This document shows positions 26,852 through 36,708 of a stretch of DNA of 61,721 nucleotides, in pieces; the first letter of the stretch is position 1; each line of letters starts with the position of its first letter. This stretch comes from Bacteroides sp. (GTDB taxonomy: Bacteria; Bacteroidota; Bacteroidia; Bacteroidales; Muribaculaceae): assembly GCA_014801585.1 (NCBI GenBank), contig JAAVDX010000036.1:1-61721 (forward strand), read 5' to 3'. The translations under genes and the position numbers were made by a program. Under the pieces are notes generated by a model. That model did no database searches, was not told the origin of the DNA, and was given only the letters and a program-made list of their open reading frames with translations.

Positions 26852-28045
26852 ATGGCAAGAATTGCAGTTCTTATATCAGGCGGAGTAGATTCAGCCGTAG
26901 TGGTGGATAAACTTTTCCACGAAGGCCATGATCTCCATCTCTTTTATATAAGGATAGGAATGGATAATGGTGAGGGCGATTGTTCGGCCGAAGAAGATAT
27001 AGAGATGTGTAAGTTGATTGCGCATCGCTATGGTCTGCCACTGGAGATCGTTCCCCTTCATGATGAATATTGGGAACACGTAATGGCCTATACGCTCCGC
27101 ACAGTCGAGAAAGGGCTGACACCTCATCCTGACATGATGTGCAACAAGATGATAAAATTCGGCTTCTTTGAGCAGCGGAAAGGTCATGAATTTGATGCCG
27201 TCGCTACCGGACATTATGCTTCCGTCAAAGAGATAGATGGCATGAAGTTCCTTGCCACAGCAGCCGACCCTGTAAAGGATCAGACTGATTTCCTTGCTCA
27301 GATCAATTATGATCAGCTGAAGCATATTATATTCCCATTGGGAGAATTGCCGAAGAGTGAGGTTAGAAAGTTGGCTCTGAATGCCAAACTCCCCAATGCC
27401 TCTCGCAAAGACTCACAGGGAATATGCTTTCTCGGAAAGATCGATTATGCAGATTTTATCGAGCGGAAACTTGGAGTGCGACCCGGTCCGGTTGTAGAGA
27501 TTGAGACCGGTAAGAAAATTGGAATGCATAAAGGCTATTGGTTCTATACGATAGGTCAGCGCAAAGGTCTCGGATTAAGTGGAGGACCATGGTATGTAGT
27601 CAGAAAAAATATCCGCGACAACGTTGTCTACGTTTCCAACGGGTATGACACAGCACTCCAGTACGGACGCCGGATTAACGTAGAGGAAATGAATTGGATC
27701 ACTATAGATCCATTCTCTAATGATTCTCCCGAACGTTTTCGTGCCAAAGACTCTTTTCTTGACATTGCATTCAAGACACGCCATTCTCCGGAGTTTCTTA
27801 AAGGTAGAATGACCCGTTTGGCTCATGGTGGTTATAGGGTGGATGCCGATTCCGACGTCCAAGGTATTGCTCCCGGACAATTTGTTACCGTCTATACTCC
27901 GGATTTTCAATTATGTCTTGGTTCAGGAATGATCTCCATCCCTGATAAGCGCCATAAGAATCGCCATTCAGCAAAAAAGAAAGTGGATTCTGCTGTGACC
28001 GACAGAAGGTCTGACGATAGGTCTGACTCCGGTTCTCAAAATTGA
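26852..28045 (+). CDS. mnmA: tRNA-specific 2-thiouridylase MnmA
   Basis: 397 residues. MnmA thiolates U34 of tRNA-Lys, -Glu and -Gln using persulfide sulfur and ATP. The PP-loop is LISGGVDSAVV. The catalytic cysteines are in HPDMMCNKMIKFG and GICFLGK. Downstream come the tRNA-binding loop (QRKGLGLSGGPWYV) and the beta-barrel domain. The last 33 residues (RHKNRHSAKKKVDSAV... to the end) are a basic then acidic low-complexity extension beyond the usual family length. Confidence 0.94.
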   Translation: MARIAVLISGGVDSAVVVDKLFHEGHDLHLFYIRIGMDNGEGDCSAEEDIEMCKLIAHRYGLPLEIVPLHDEYWEHVMAYTLRTVEKGLTPHPDMMCNKMIKFGFFEQRKGHEFDAVATGHYASVKEIDGMKFLATAADPVKDQTDFLAQINYDQLKHIIFPLGELPKSEVRKLALNAKLPNASRKDSQGICFLGKIDYADFIERKLGVRPGPVVEIETGKKIGMHKGYWFYTIGQRKGLGLSGGPWYVVRKNIRDNVVYVSNGYDTALQYGRRINVEEMNWITIDPFSNDSPERFRAKDSFLDIAFKTRHSPEFLKGRMTRLAHGGYRVDADSDVQGIAPGQFVTVYTPDFQLCLGSGMISIPDKRHKNRHSAKKKVDSAVTDRRSDDRSDSGSQN

Positions 28046-28063
28046 TTTTAAGAGTTACTAACA

Positions 28064-28765
28064 ATGAAGAAACGTCATCGCCTGAAATTAATAGGCATCA
28101 CATACAATCAGATTGAATCGGGCGTCTACGCGGTAATTCTCGAGGAAGTCGGAGGCGACCGCAGGATTCCGATAGTCATCGGATTTGCCGAGGCTCAAGC
28201 CATTGAATGTAAACTTCAGCAGGTAAATACCCCACGTCCTCTTACCCATGATCTGATGAAATCAATTCTTGATAATTTCAATCTCAAATTGTCAGCTGTG
28301 GAAATCTACAAACTTCCCAACGGAGTGTTTGCCGCCAACCTGATTGTTGAAGGTCCTGATGGCGATTTCCGGATGATTGATTCCCGATCATCGGATGCGC
28401 TTGCTCTTGCCATTCGTGCTGATGCTCCGATCTATACTTCTGCAGATGTGTTGGAAGAAGCCGGTTTCCGTCCTCGAAAGGAGTCTAAAAAGTCGGAAGA
28501 AGTATTTTCCAGAGAGGAACAACTCCTTACCGGATTGGCTGATGAAGTATTTCCCAATCCTTCGATAGAATCTTTTGAGAGTCTGGAAGAGATTATCGAC
28601 AGCGAAGATCCGGAATCAGATGACGTTGATAGAGAAATCCTTGATTTCCTCTCAAATTACTCTGATGCGGAGATCGAACGGCAGATTGCAAAATTTGCTG
28701 AAGCCGAGAAATATGAGGTTGCGGCCCGACTGAAATCCCTGCTCCGAAAGCGCAGTGGTCGATGA
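28064..28765 (+). CDS. Bifunctional nuclease (DUF151) with UVR motif
   Basis: 233 residues. The N-terminal 135 residues match the bifunctional nuclease (BFN/DUF151) fold (GVYAVILEEVGGDRRIPIVI and SRSSDALALAIRADAPIY). A Ser/Glu-rich linker follows. The C-terminal 35 residues (DAEIERQIAKFAEAEKYEVA) are a UvrB/UvrC-type interaction motif. The nuclease activity and any role in repair or translation are family-level expectation, untested here. It starts 18 bases past the mnmA stop, so co-transcription is likely. Confidence 0.85.
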   Translation: MKKRHRLKLIGITYNQIESGVYAVILEEVGGDRRIPIVIGFAEAQAIECKLQQVNTPRPLTHDLMKSILDNFNLKLSAVEIYKLPNGVFAANLIVEGPDGDFRMIDSRSSDALALAIRADAPIYTSADVLEEAGFRPRKESKKSEEVFSREEQLLTGLADEVFPNPSIESFESLEEIIDSEDPESDDVDREILDFLSNYSDAEIERQIAKFAEAEKYEVAARLKSLLRKRSGR

Positions 28766-28839
28766 AATGTGATTCTTTGGGTTCAAGGGTAGTGCCCGAT
28801 TCCTTATTTAATGTTAATATAGAATAGAAAAATATAGCA

Positions 28840-29352
28840 ATGAAAAATAGACGTAAACGTGTAGAGGTCATCGTAGACATAATCAAAAATCATTGTGTCT
28901 CATCTCAGGAGGAACTCTCACGAATGCTTTCCGAAAAGGGATTTAACGTGACTCAGGCTACTCTGTCGCGCGACTTGAAAATGCTGCATACGACCAAGGT
29001 GCCCACAGATCGGGGTACTTATATGTATGTCCTTCCGGATTCAAATTCTCTGAAGGATAAGCTTCTCGCCGCCGGACAGATTGAAATGAATGCTAACTAC
29101 CAGAGTGGATTTGTATCTCTCGCTATTTCGGGAAATATGGCGGTTATTAAGACTCGTAATGGTTATGCTCCGGGACTTGCTTATGATATCGATATCTCCA
29201 ACAGCAAGGATATCCTCGGCACTATTCCGGGTTCTAACACAATCTTTGCCGTTATGCGCGAAGGTATGACCCATGATGAGATTAGAGAATCTCTATCCAG
29301 ATTTCTGCCTCTTGATGGTTATATCGAATACGGAATGACCCCAAGAAATTAA
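28840..29352 (+). CDS. argR: Arginine repressor ArgR
   Basis: 170 residues. An N-terminal winged-helix DNA-binding domain (EELSRMLSEKGFNVTQATLS) is joined to a C-terminal oligomerisation and arginine-binding domain (residues 90-165, with the effector-pocket region GTIPGSNTIFAVM). ArgR hexamers sense arginine and repress biosynthetic genes. It is followed 22 bases on by an argC-like gene, and speA lies about 1.4 kb further, so an arginine-related neighbourhood is plausible. Confidence 0.92.
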   Translation: MKNRRKRVEVIVDIIKNHCVSSQEELSRMLSEKGFNVTQATLSRDLKMLHTTKVPTDRGTYMYVLPDSNSLKDKLLAAGQIEMNANYQSGFVSLAISGNMAVIKTRNGYAPGLAYDIDISNSKDILGTIPGSNTIFAVMREGMTHDEIRESLSRFLPLDGYIEYGMTPRN

Positions 29353-29374
29353 CTGAACAAAATACTGTTTGGAT

Positions 29375-30328
29375 ATGATTAAAGTTGGAATAGCGGGAGC
29401 TGAGAATCCTATGGCGGGTGAATTGTTGCGTCTATGTCTGCGTCATCCTGATGTGGATATTGTCTCTGCTTATGCCGGATCTTTGGCCGGATTGAGCGTA
29501 GGGGCATTCCATCATGGTTTTATCGGAGAAGAGAATATCGTATTTTCTTCAAATTTCGATGCTACAAACCTTGATGTAGCCTTTATTTTCAATCCTCTTT
29601 ATTCTGATTCAGATTGGGCCAAACTCATGGCCGATCGCCAGAACCTCCGATTGATTATTTTTCCGGGAGCAGAAAGTGTTGCGACAGCTCTCCCCCGTAC
29701 CCCTGTGTATGGCTTATCGGAAATGAATCGAAAACCTATGGTGAGAGGTGCTCGCGAAGCCTTGGTTCCCGATTCCATAGCCTCGCCTGTCTTGACTGCA
29801 TTATATCCTTTTGCGTCTCACCTTCTCCTTCGCGGAGATTTAGACATAAATGTTGAGGTTCCTGCAGATATGATATCTGATTCGGCCCTTAATAAGTCTG
29901 AAAGAGAGATTGAGCGTGAATTAGCTTCCGTGCAAGCAAGTTTCCTTGGAAAGGTAAGGATCCACGCTAAGGAATCTGCCGGTCCGCGTGCTATGAAAAT
30001 CTCTATGAGACTCCCTTCCACAGTTGCTCTTGAAGAGATTCTGAAGGCATATGATTCTGTATATGATGATCATAACTTTACTTTTGTAGTGACTCATCCT
30101 GTCGGACCTGAAGAAGTAGAATCAACTAATAAGATCATTATCTCTCTTTCAAAGCCCTCATCATCAGAGATCGACATCAACATCGTGGCCGATCCCAGAA
30201 TGAGAGGTGGCGCCGGAGAAGCTATTCACATTATGAATCTGCTGCTCGGACTTCATGAAAAAACCGGACTTGATCTTAAGACTTCAGCCTGGATGAGTCC
30301 GAAGGTGAAAGGCAACGGCTTGAAATAG
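29375..30328 (+). CDS. ArgC-like dehydrogenase without the catalytic cysteine
   Basis: 317 residues from the ATG at 29375 resemble N-acetyl-gamma-glutamyl-phosphate reductase. The N-terminal NAD-fold (MIKVGIAGAENPMAGELLRL) and the segment VYGLSEMNRKPMVRGA align with ArgC. In known ArgC the next motif is NPGCxxT, whose Cys forms the thioester. Here it reads VPDSIAS (131 onward), so the Cys is Ser134. The later histidine-rich loop also looks lost. The fold is kept, so it may have another role or be a degenerate copy. It is adjacent to argR. Function unknown. Confidence 0.75.
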   Translation: MIKVGIAGAENPMAGELLRLCLRHPDVDIVSAYAGSLAGLSVGAFHHGFIGEENIVFSSNFDATNLDVAFIFNPLYSDSDWAKLMADRQNLRLIIFPGAESVATALPRTPVYGLSEMNRKPMVRGAREALVPDSIASPVLTALYPFASHLLLRGDLDINVEVPADMISDSALNKSEREIERELASVQASFLGKVRIHAKESAGPRAMKISMRLPSTVALEEILKAYDSVYDDHNFTFVVTHPVGPEEVESTNKIIISLSKPSSSEIDINIVADPRMRGGAGEAIHIMNLLLGLHEKTGLDLKTSAWMSPKVKGNGLK

Positions 30329-30380
30329 AATAATAAATAAAGTCTGATCGTATATAACGACAAACTATAAAGAAGATTGA

Positions 30381-30707
30381 ATGTCGGTCAATAGAATCAT
30401 ACTTATAGGCTATGTGGGTAAGGATCCGGAAGTTCGGTATCCCGAGAAGGATTTCGCAGTGGCACGCCTTTCTCTTGCCACTTCCGAGCCTCGAGGCCCC
30501 AACGGAGCAGAGGTCACAGATTGGCATACCTGTATCTTTACGGGTCAGCATGCTCAGGTTGTGGAAAGATACGTGCGTAAAGGCTCCCATCTGTATGTAG
30601 AGGGAAAAATGCGCTATCGTGACTATGAAGACCGTTTCAAAATCAAACGCCGCGCGGCCGAAGTCGAAGTCTCCAACTTTGAACTTCTCGGCCGTCGGGA
30701 AGCATAA
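30381..30707 (+). CDS. Short single-stranded DNA-binding protein
   Basis: 108 residues forming one OB-fold of the SSB type (MSVNRIILIGYVGKDPEVRY and GSHLYVEGKMRYRDYEDRF). It stops right after the fold, so the acidic C-terminal tail (DDDLPF-type tip) that recruits partner proteins is missing. It may be a second, auxiliary SSB. The main ssb is not in this window. It is co-oriented with argR and the argC-like gene upstream and speA 98 bases downstream. Confidence 0.88.
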   Translation: MSVNRIILIGYVGKDPEVRYPEKDFAVARLSLATSEPRGPNGAEVTDWHTCIFTGQHAQVVERYVRKGSHLYVEGKMRYRDYEDRFKIKRRAAEVEVSNFELLGRREA

Positions 30708-30805
30708 GTGTTATGTACAAGTAAATATTTGACAATTCATTCATCTAAGGATATTGAAAAATGCTGCAGTAGATCAATATTGAAAGATGAGAAAAATAAT
30801 AGATA

Positions 30806-32710
30806 ATGAGAAAATGGAGAATTGAAGACTCAGCCGAACTCTACAACATCGGTGGCTGGGGACTGAAATATTTTTCTATCAATGATAAGGGCCACGTCCA
30901 ATGTGTGCCTCGTCAGGATTTCAAACCTATCGATCTTCAGGAAGTAATGGAGGAATTACGTATGAGAGACGTTTCGGCTCCTCTACTACTCCGATTCCCT
31001 GATATTCTCGACGATAGAATCCAGAAGATTACTAACTGCTTCAAAAAAGCTGCCCGGGAATATAACTATGAAGGACAGAATTTTGTGGTCTACCCCATCA
31101 AGGTAAATCAGATGAGTCAGGTAGTCGAAGAAATCGTCAGTCACGGAAATAAATACAATATTGGCTTGGAGGCCGGTTCTAAACCTGAACTTCATGCCGT
31201 TTTAGGCGTGACTACAGAGAACAACTCCGTCATTATCTGCAATGGATATAAAGATGAGGATTACGTTGAGCTCGCCCTTCTCGCGCAGAAAATGGGTCGC
31301 AAGATATATCTCGTTGTGGAAAAACTCAACGAACTTAAACTTATCTCGGATGTAGCGCGGAGAATCGGGGTACGTCCTAATATCGGTATTCGAATCAAGA
31401 TTACCTCTTCGGGTTCCGGCAAATGGGAGGAATCGGGAGGAGATGTCAGCAAATTCGGACTCAACTCGAGCGAACTCCTTGACGCTCTCCGATATCTTGA
31501 AGAGAATGAGATGGGTGATTGCCTAAAATTGATTCATTTTCATATCGGAAGCCAGATCACTAAGATTCGCAAAATCAAAAATGCTCTGCGTGAAGCGATG
31601 CAGTTCTACGTTCAGCTGTCTAAGCTCGGATTCTCAGTGGAATTTGTCGACATAGGAGGCGGACTCGGTGTCGATTACGATGGAACACGATCAGGCTCCG
31701 GCGAAAATTCTATGAATTACTCTATTCAGGAATATGTCAACGACTCTGTGGCTGCTTTGGTCGATGTCTGTGTAAAGAATGAACTCCCTCATCCCAACAT
31801 TATTACGGAGAGTGGCCGATCTGTTACGGCTCATCACTCCGTCCTGATAATAGAAGTGCTTGAGACGGCTCAACTCCCCGAATGGAATGACGAGAATGAT
31901 GTCATTACGGAGGATGCCCACGAACTGACGCGTGAACTCTATAATATATGGGATAAAATCAATCCTGCAAGAGTCTTTGAGGATTGGCACGATGCTCTAC
32001 AGATTCGCGACGAGGCTCTCGAACTCTTTAGTCTCGGACTGCTTGACCTTACCACTCGCGCACAGATTGAAAAACTTTTCTGGAGCGTGGCTCGCGATGT
32101 CAACGATATTGCCCGATCTATGAAGCATCCCCCGGAAGAACTCCGAAAGGTGGCCAGGATGCTTCCTGAAAAGTATTTCTGTAATTTCTCCCTCTTCCAG
32201 TCTCTGCCTGATTCATGGGCAATCGACCAGTTGTTCCCGGTGATGCCGATCGCCAATCTTGATCAGAAACCTACTCAGGAATGTACAATTCAGGATATCA
32301 CCTGTGATTCCGACGGAAAGATAAATCGGTTTGTATCTCCGCAAGGAGTTTCTCATTCCTTACCGATCCATAAGTTCCGTCATGGTGGGCATTACTATAT
32401 CGGAGTGTTCCTTGTAGGTGCATATCAGGAAATTCTCGGTGATCTTCACAATCTCTTTGGTGATACAAGCGCCGTGCATATCGTCGGTTCGCCGGAAGGA
32501 TATCAGATCGAACAGATTATTGATGGTGAACCCGTGGCTGATGTGCTCGACTACGTCGAATATAATACTAAGAAACTGGTTCGTAATCTTGAAACATGGG
32601 TTTCTCGGTCGGTAAAGAAAGGTGTCATATCTTCCGATGAAGGCCGGCAGTTCCTCAACATCTACCGTTCAGGTCTCTACGGCATAACTTATCTTGAAGA
32701 GCGCCAGTAA
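30806..32710 (+). CDS. speA: Biosynthetic arginine decarboxylase SpeA
   Basis: 634 residues. SpeA converts arginine to agmatine with PLP, the first step of a polyamine route. The N-terminal PLP lysine motif is VVYPIKVNQMSQVV, the barrel continues with IHFHIGSQI and the glycine loop FVDIGGGLGVDYDG, and the C-terminal part carries ITESGRSVTAHHSVLI. The length matches bacterial SpeA. The truA start lies 12 bases past its stop, so the two are likely translated from one transcript. Confidence 0.95.
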   Translation: MRKWRIEDSAELYNIGGWGLKYFSINDKGHVQCVPRQDFKPIDLQEVMEELRMRDVSAPLLLRFPDILDDRIQKITNCFKKAAREYNYEGQNFVVYPIKVNQMSQVVEEIVSHGNKYNIGLEAGSKPELHAVLGVTTENNSVIICNGYKDEDYVELALLAQKMGRKIYLVVEKLNELKLISDVARRIGVRPNIGIRIKITSSGSGKWEESGGDVSKFGLNSSELLDALRYLEENEMGDCLKLIHFHIGSQITKIRKIKNALREAMQFYVQLSKLGFSVEFVDIGGGLGVDYDGTRSGSGENSMNYSIQEYVNDSVAALVDVCVKNELPHPNIITESGRSVTAHHSVLIIEVLETAQLPEWNDENDVITEDAHELTRELYNIWDKINPARVFEDWHDALQIRDEALELFSLGLLDLTTRAQIEKLFWSVARDVNDIARSMKHPPEELRKVARMLPEKYFCNFSLFQSLPDSWAIDQLFPVMPIANLDQKPTQECTIQDITCDSDGKINRFVSPQGVSHSLPIHKFRHGGHYYIGVFLVGAYQEILGDLHNLFGDTSAVHIVGSPEGYQIEQIIDGEPVADVLDYVEYNTKKLVRNLETWVSRSVKKGVISSDEGRQFLNIYRSGLYGITYLEERQ

Positions 32711-32722
32711 GTAGTCAGCAAA

Positions 32723-33481
32723 ATGAGATATTTTCTTGAACTCTCTTACGATGGTACGGATTTCCACGGCTGGCAACGCCAGCCGAATGCCCTGTCCGTG
32801 CAGCAACGTATTGAGGAGGCTCTCACTACCGTAATGCGTAAAGTTACTCCGATTATCGGAGCCGGCCGCACTGATACGGGTGTTCATGCTCGCCGTATGT
32901 ATGCCCATTTCGACACCGACAAAGTAATCGAACGGCCTGACGCCTTTCTGAGAGGTTTGAACAGGATGGTAGGACAGTCAATCGCTTTACGCAGATTAAT
33001 ACTCGTTGCGGATGATGCTCATGCACGTTTCGATGCCACCGAACGTTCCTATAAATATTTCGTCATATTCGAGAAGTCTCCGTTTTTGCGGGATTCTTCA
33101 TGGTGGTCTCCCGCTGCGCTTGATGTTGAAAAAATGAATCAGGCCGCCCGATTACTACTCAATGTCGAAGATTTTACATCGTTCTCAAAACTCCATACTG
33201 ATGTAAAGACGAATATCTGCGATGTGCGTCACGCATGTTGGGAGAGCTATGAAAATCCCCTCGGAGTGCCGGGAATAGTATTCACTATTAAAGCTGATCG
33301 TTTCCTTCGCAATATGGTGCGTGCCGTTGTCGGTACTTTGGTCGACGTCGGACGTGGCAAACTCTCATTGGAGGAGTTTACTGCCGTAATTGACGCCAAA
33401 GATAGATGTGCCGCCGGCACATCTATGCCCGCAGAAGGTCTCTTCCTATGGGATGTCAAGTATCCATACATTAAGGATTGA
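32723..33481 (+). CDS. truA: tRNA pseudouridine synthase A
   Basis: 252 residues. TruA isomerises uridines 38-40 in tRNA anticodon stems. The start is MRYFLELSYDGTDFHGWQRQ, and the catalytic aspartate lies in GAGRTDTGVHA. FLRNMVRAVVGTLVDVGRG is the conserved C-terminal structural motif. It follows speA by 12 bases. Confidence 0.95.
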   Translation: MRYFLELSYDGTDFHGWQRQPNALSVQQRIEEALTTVMRKVTPIIGAGRTDTGVHARRMYAHFDTDKVIERPDAFLRGLNRMVGQSIALRRLILVADDAHARFDATERSYKYFVIFEKSPFLRDSSWWSPAALDVEKMNQAARLLLNVEDFTSFSKLHTDVKTNICDVRHACWESYENPLGVPGIVFTIKADRFLRNMVRAVVGTLVDVGRGKLSLEEFTAVIDAKDRCAAGTSMPAEGLFLWDVKYPYIKD

Positions 33482-33544
33482 CAAGCTTTAAGCACATCGC
33501 CTGAAATAATAACTACAATTACTCCTTCTATTACCCAATCTCTT

Positions 33545-35557
33545 ATGAGTCCTGAAGAAGCTAAATCAAAGATTGAATCTCTGCGTCAAGAACTCAATCG
33601 TCATAATCATAACTATTACGTACTGAATATGCCGGAAATTTCCGACCTCGACTTTGACATGCTCATGAAAGAACTTGAGCAATTAGAGCTGGAATTTCCA
33701 CAGTTTGCCGATCCTTTGTCACCTACACAAAGGGTTGGAAGCGACCTTACAAAAGGATTCGAACACGTCATCCATGCACGTCCCATGATGTCGCTCTCCA
33801 ATTCTTACTCTATCGGTGAGGTTGACGAATGGTTTGAGCGTATCCGTAAGGCTCTCGAAGGCGAGCATTTTGACATCGTAGGAGAATTGAAGTTTGATGG
33901 CACCTCAATATCAATTACCTATATTAATGGTCGCCTCGTAAGAGCAGTTACTCGTGGCGACGGCACACAAGGCGATGACGTCACAGCCAACGTTAAGACC
34001 ATCCGTTCGATACCGCTTCAACTGCTTCCGGGTGACTGGCCGGAAGAATTTGAAATTCGAGGTGAGATACTAATGCCTTGGGAGGTATTTGAAAAGCTAA
34101 ACGCCGAACGTGCCTATAACGAAGAACCTCTCTTCGCTAATCCACGTAATGCTGCTTCCGGCACTCTGAAAATGCAGGATCCGCGTATCGTAGCATCTCG
34201 TCATCTCGATGCTCGCTTCTACTATCTGCTTTCCGACGATTTGCCTTCCGATAATCATTATGAAAATATGGAAGCTGCTCGGCGATGGGGATTCAAAGTA
34301 TCGAAACACATGGCACTGCTTCACTCTTTAGAGGATGTTGACGCATTTATCGGTAAGTGGGATGAGGAGCGACGCTCTCTCCCCGTTGCTACCGATGGAC
34401 TTGTATTCAAAGTCAATTCCCTTCGGCAGCAACTCAACCTTGGCTATACAGCCAAATCACCCCGATGGGCGATCGCCTATAAGTTCAATCCGGAAAGAGC
34501 ATGTACTCAGCTGCGTTTCGTAAGTTTTGAGACCGGACGAATGGGTATCGTTACCCCCGTGGCCAACCTTGAACCCGTACTTCTCTCTGGTACAATCGTA
34601 AAACGAGCTTCTCTTCACAACGATGATATTATTCAGGAACTTGATATCCATCAGGGCGATTGGCTCTATGTAGAAAAAGGGGGTGAGATTATACCCAAGA
34701 TTACAGGTGTCGATAAAGATCGACGTGAAAAGGATGCCCCTCGTATAGAATTTGTGAAGAACTGTCCCGAATGTGGCACACCTTTGGAACGCATTTATGG
34801 AGAAGCCGCGTGGTGTTGTCCCAATCATTATGGTTGTCGGCCACAGCTGACCGGTAAAATCGAACACTTCTGTGGCCGCAGAATGATGGATATCGATGGA
34901 ATTGGAGAAGAAACGGCTGAACTGCTCTTCGATGCAGGAATGGTAGAACGAATCGCTGATATCTACGACCTCACTCCCGACCGACTTGCTACGCTCGATC
35001 GTATCGGTCAAAAGAGTGCCGAGAGAATTATGGCAGGAATTGAAGCCTCCAAAGCTGTACCCTTTGAGAGAGTCATCTACGCACTCTCAATACCAAACGT
35101 CGGAGAGACGACCGCCAAACGCCTTGCAAAAGCTGTCAAGTCAATGGAAGCGATGCAAGCGATGACAGTTGATCAGCTCCAATCGATTCAGGATATCGGT
35201 CCGGTGGTTGGTCAGTCTATCTATGATTTTCTTCGTGATCCGATCAATATAGAGAATATTGACCGTCTGGCTAAAGCTGGGGTAGAGATGCAACTCTCAG
35301 AAGACAAACTCATTCCGGCCGGAGATTCACTTGTCGGAAAGACGATTGTTATTTCCGGAACTTTTGCCCACCACTCCCGCGACGAATATAAGAACCTGAT
35401 CGAAGCACATGGTGGCAAAAACTCAGGCAGCATCTCCAAAAAGACCAGTTTCGTACTTGCCGGAGAAAATATGGGCCCGGCCAAATACGAAAAATGTCAA
35501 TCCCTCGGTATCCCTCTTATCAACGAAGACGACTTCCTAAAAATGATTGGAGAATAA
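33545..35557 (+). CDS. ligA: NAD-dependent DNA ligase
   Basis: 670 residues. LigA seals nicks using NAD. The adenylation lysine is in ELKFDGTSI, followed by AVTRGDGTQGDDVT and the OB-fold. The zinc module is CPECGTPLERI ... CCPNHYGCRPQ, then HhH repeats (LDRIGQKSAERIMAGIE) and a C-terminal BRCT domain (from about residue 590, GKTIVISGTFAHHS). The length is standard. A large hairpin 33 bases past the stop separates it from the integrase. Confidence 0.96.
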   Translation: MSPEEAKSKIESLRQELNRHNHNYYVLNMPEISDLDFDMLMKELEQLELEFPQFADPLSPTQRVGSDLTKGFEHVIHARPMMSLSNSYSIGEVDEWFERIRKALEGEHFDIVGELKFDGTSISITYINGRLVRAVTRGDGTQGDDVTANVKTIRSIPLQLLPGDWPEEFEIRGEILMPWEVFEKLNAERAYNEEPLFANPRNAASGTLKMQDPRIVASRHLDARFYYLLSDDLPSDNHYENMEAARRWGFKVSKHMALLHSLEDVDAFIGKWDEERRSLPVATDGLVFKVNSLRQQLNLGYTAKSPRWAIAYKFNPERACTQLRFVSFETGRMGIVTPVANLEPVLLSGTIVKRASLHNDDIIQELDIHQGDWLYVEKGGEIIPKITGVDKDRREKDAPRIEFVKNCPECGTPLERIYGEAAWCCPNHYGCRPQLTGKIEHFCGRRMMDIDGIGEETAELLFDAGMVERIADIYDLTPDRLATLDRIGQKSAERIMAGIEASKAVPFERVIYALSIPNVGETTAKRLAKAVKSMEAMQAMTVDQLQSIQDIGPVVGQSIYDFLRDPINIENIDRLAKAGVEMQLSEDKLIPAGDSLVGKTIVISGTFAHHSRDEYKNLIEAHGGKNSGSISKKTSFVLAGENMGPAKYEKCQSLGIPLINEDDFLKMIGE

Positions 35558-35589
35558 TCGTCCTCAGATATTGCGTATTGAACGTAAAT

Positions 35590-35651
35590 ACCCGTTGATA
35601 AACTTATTCAAAAGTTTGTGATCTACGTTTTGAGTAAGTTTATCAACGGGT
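35590..35651. terminator. 24-bp hairpin between ligA and the integrase
   Basis: Arms of 24 bases (35590-35613 with 35628-35651, one G-U pair; inner part CCCGTTGATAAACTTA) enclose a 14-base loop. On the plus strand TTCGCTTTTTAC follows, so it can end ligA. Its length is beyond an ordinary terminator and it sits at the edge of an integrase-bearing segment, so an attachment-related role is a second option. Confidence 0.7.
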
Positions 35652-35674
35652 TCGCTTTTTACTTAATTATAATT

Positions 35675-36604
35675 TCAGCCCTTACCCAGTGACTTGAACA
35701 TCTTGGTAATACAACGCTTCTTTTGTTCCATATTGGGATGCACATAGAGGTTAAGAGTCGTTGATATGTCAGAGTGGCCGAGCAACACACTGACAGTTTT
35801 GTAGTCGCAGTTGCTCTCTATGCATCGCGTTGCAAACGAGTGTCGGAGGCCATGGAATTTTATTGGTGGGATATTAAGAGTCTTCATTAACCCCCTATAG
35901 TATGAGCGATACGTACGTGGCTCTATAGGCCTTGAGCCGTTTGACAACAGATAGAAATCTCGATTCACCACCTTCATGATAGGTTTGATAAGCGACAATA
36001 CTTCACTGTTTAAAGGAATTTCGCGTATTGAATTGGGTGTTTTCGGATCATTAATGATCAATTCCGTGTGTCTATCTTCCCCATTGACAATATATATACG
36101 TTCTAATGTGCGTCTTACATTAAGAGTTCCATTCTGTAGATTTATATCTCCCCAGCGCAGACCGCAAATCTCCCCTATTCGAAGGCCTGTGGTAAGACAC
36201 AAATATATACCGAGTGATCGGAATGAGAAGTTCTCTTTTACATACTCAAGTATCTTCTTATGATTGGCGACTGTAAGAACCTCTATACCGGAAGAAGTTG
36301 TAGACGCAGGATATTTGATATCCCACTCCATCGGACTGATCCACTTATTCTTTGCCCCATACTTCATTATCATCTTCAGCACCATGATAATGTCTTTGAT
36401 TGTTTTAACACTCAACCCTGCGTGAAGTTTCTTATGTACGAATGATTGAACGGTAGGTTCCGTCAGATTGGTCATATCGCCAAAGTATGGCAATAGATGG
36501 TTTTCAAGCGTCAGCACATATGCTGCGTAGGTGGAACGCTTGACATACGGCCGCTTCATATCCTTCCAAGCGTCCGCAATTTTTCGAATAGTCATTTGCG
36601 TCAT
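35675..36604 (-). CDS. Tyrosine recombinase / site-specific integrase
   Basis: 309 residues. The N-terminal SAM-like DNA-binding domain (about 5-95) is followed by the catalytic domain. Visible catalytic residues are Arg in TTGLRIGEICGL, the HxxR pair in FHGLRHSFATR, His in LLGHSDISTT, and the nucleophile Tyr in LNLYVHP. The family cuts and rejoins DNA at specific sites and can integrate, excise or invert segments. It is transcribed toward ligA and away from the regulator at 36752. No matching attachment repeats could be identified by eye. Confidence 0.93.
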   Translation of the reverse strand: MTQMTIRKIADAWKDMKRPYVKRSTYAAYVLTLENHLLPYFGDMTNLTEPTVQSFVHKKLHAGLSVKTIKDIIMVLKMIMKYGAKNKWISPMEWDIKYPASTTSSGIEVLTVANHKKILEYVKENFSFRSLGIYLCLTTGLRIGEICGLRWGDINLQNGTLNVRRTLERIYIVNGEDRHTELIINDPKTPNSIREIPLNSEVLSLIKPIMKVVNRDFYLLSNGSRPIEPRTYRSYYRGLMKTLNIPPIKFHGLRHSFATRCIESNCDYKTVSVLLGHSDISTTLNLYVHPNMEQKKRCITKMFKSLGKG

Positions 36605-36708
36605 CAGGTTAATATTATAGGTTAATAGATTCTAAAAATAAGAATATGATCTTGGTATTCGCAATTAAAACATAATTTTAAATTTGTAATCAAATTCTTT
36701 TATATTAG

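Noticed and set aside
35590..35651. The 24-bp hairpin as an integrase attachment site
   Set aside because: Both arms are explained by a ligA terminator, and no second copy of the sequence was found at the other end of the segment; kept only as a possibility.
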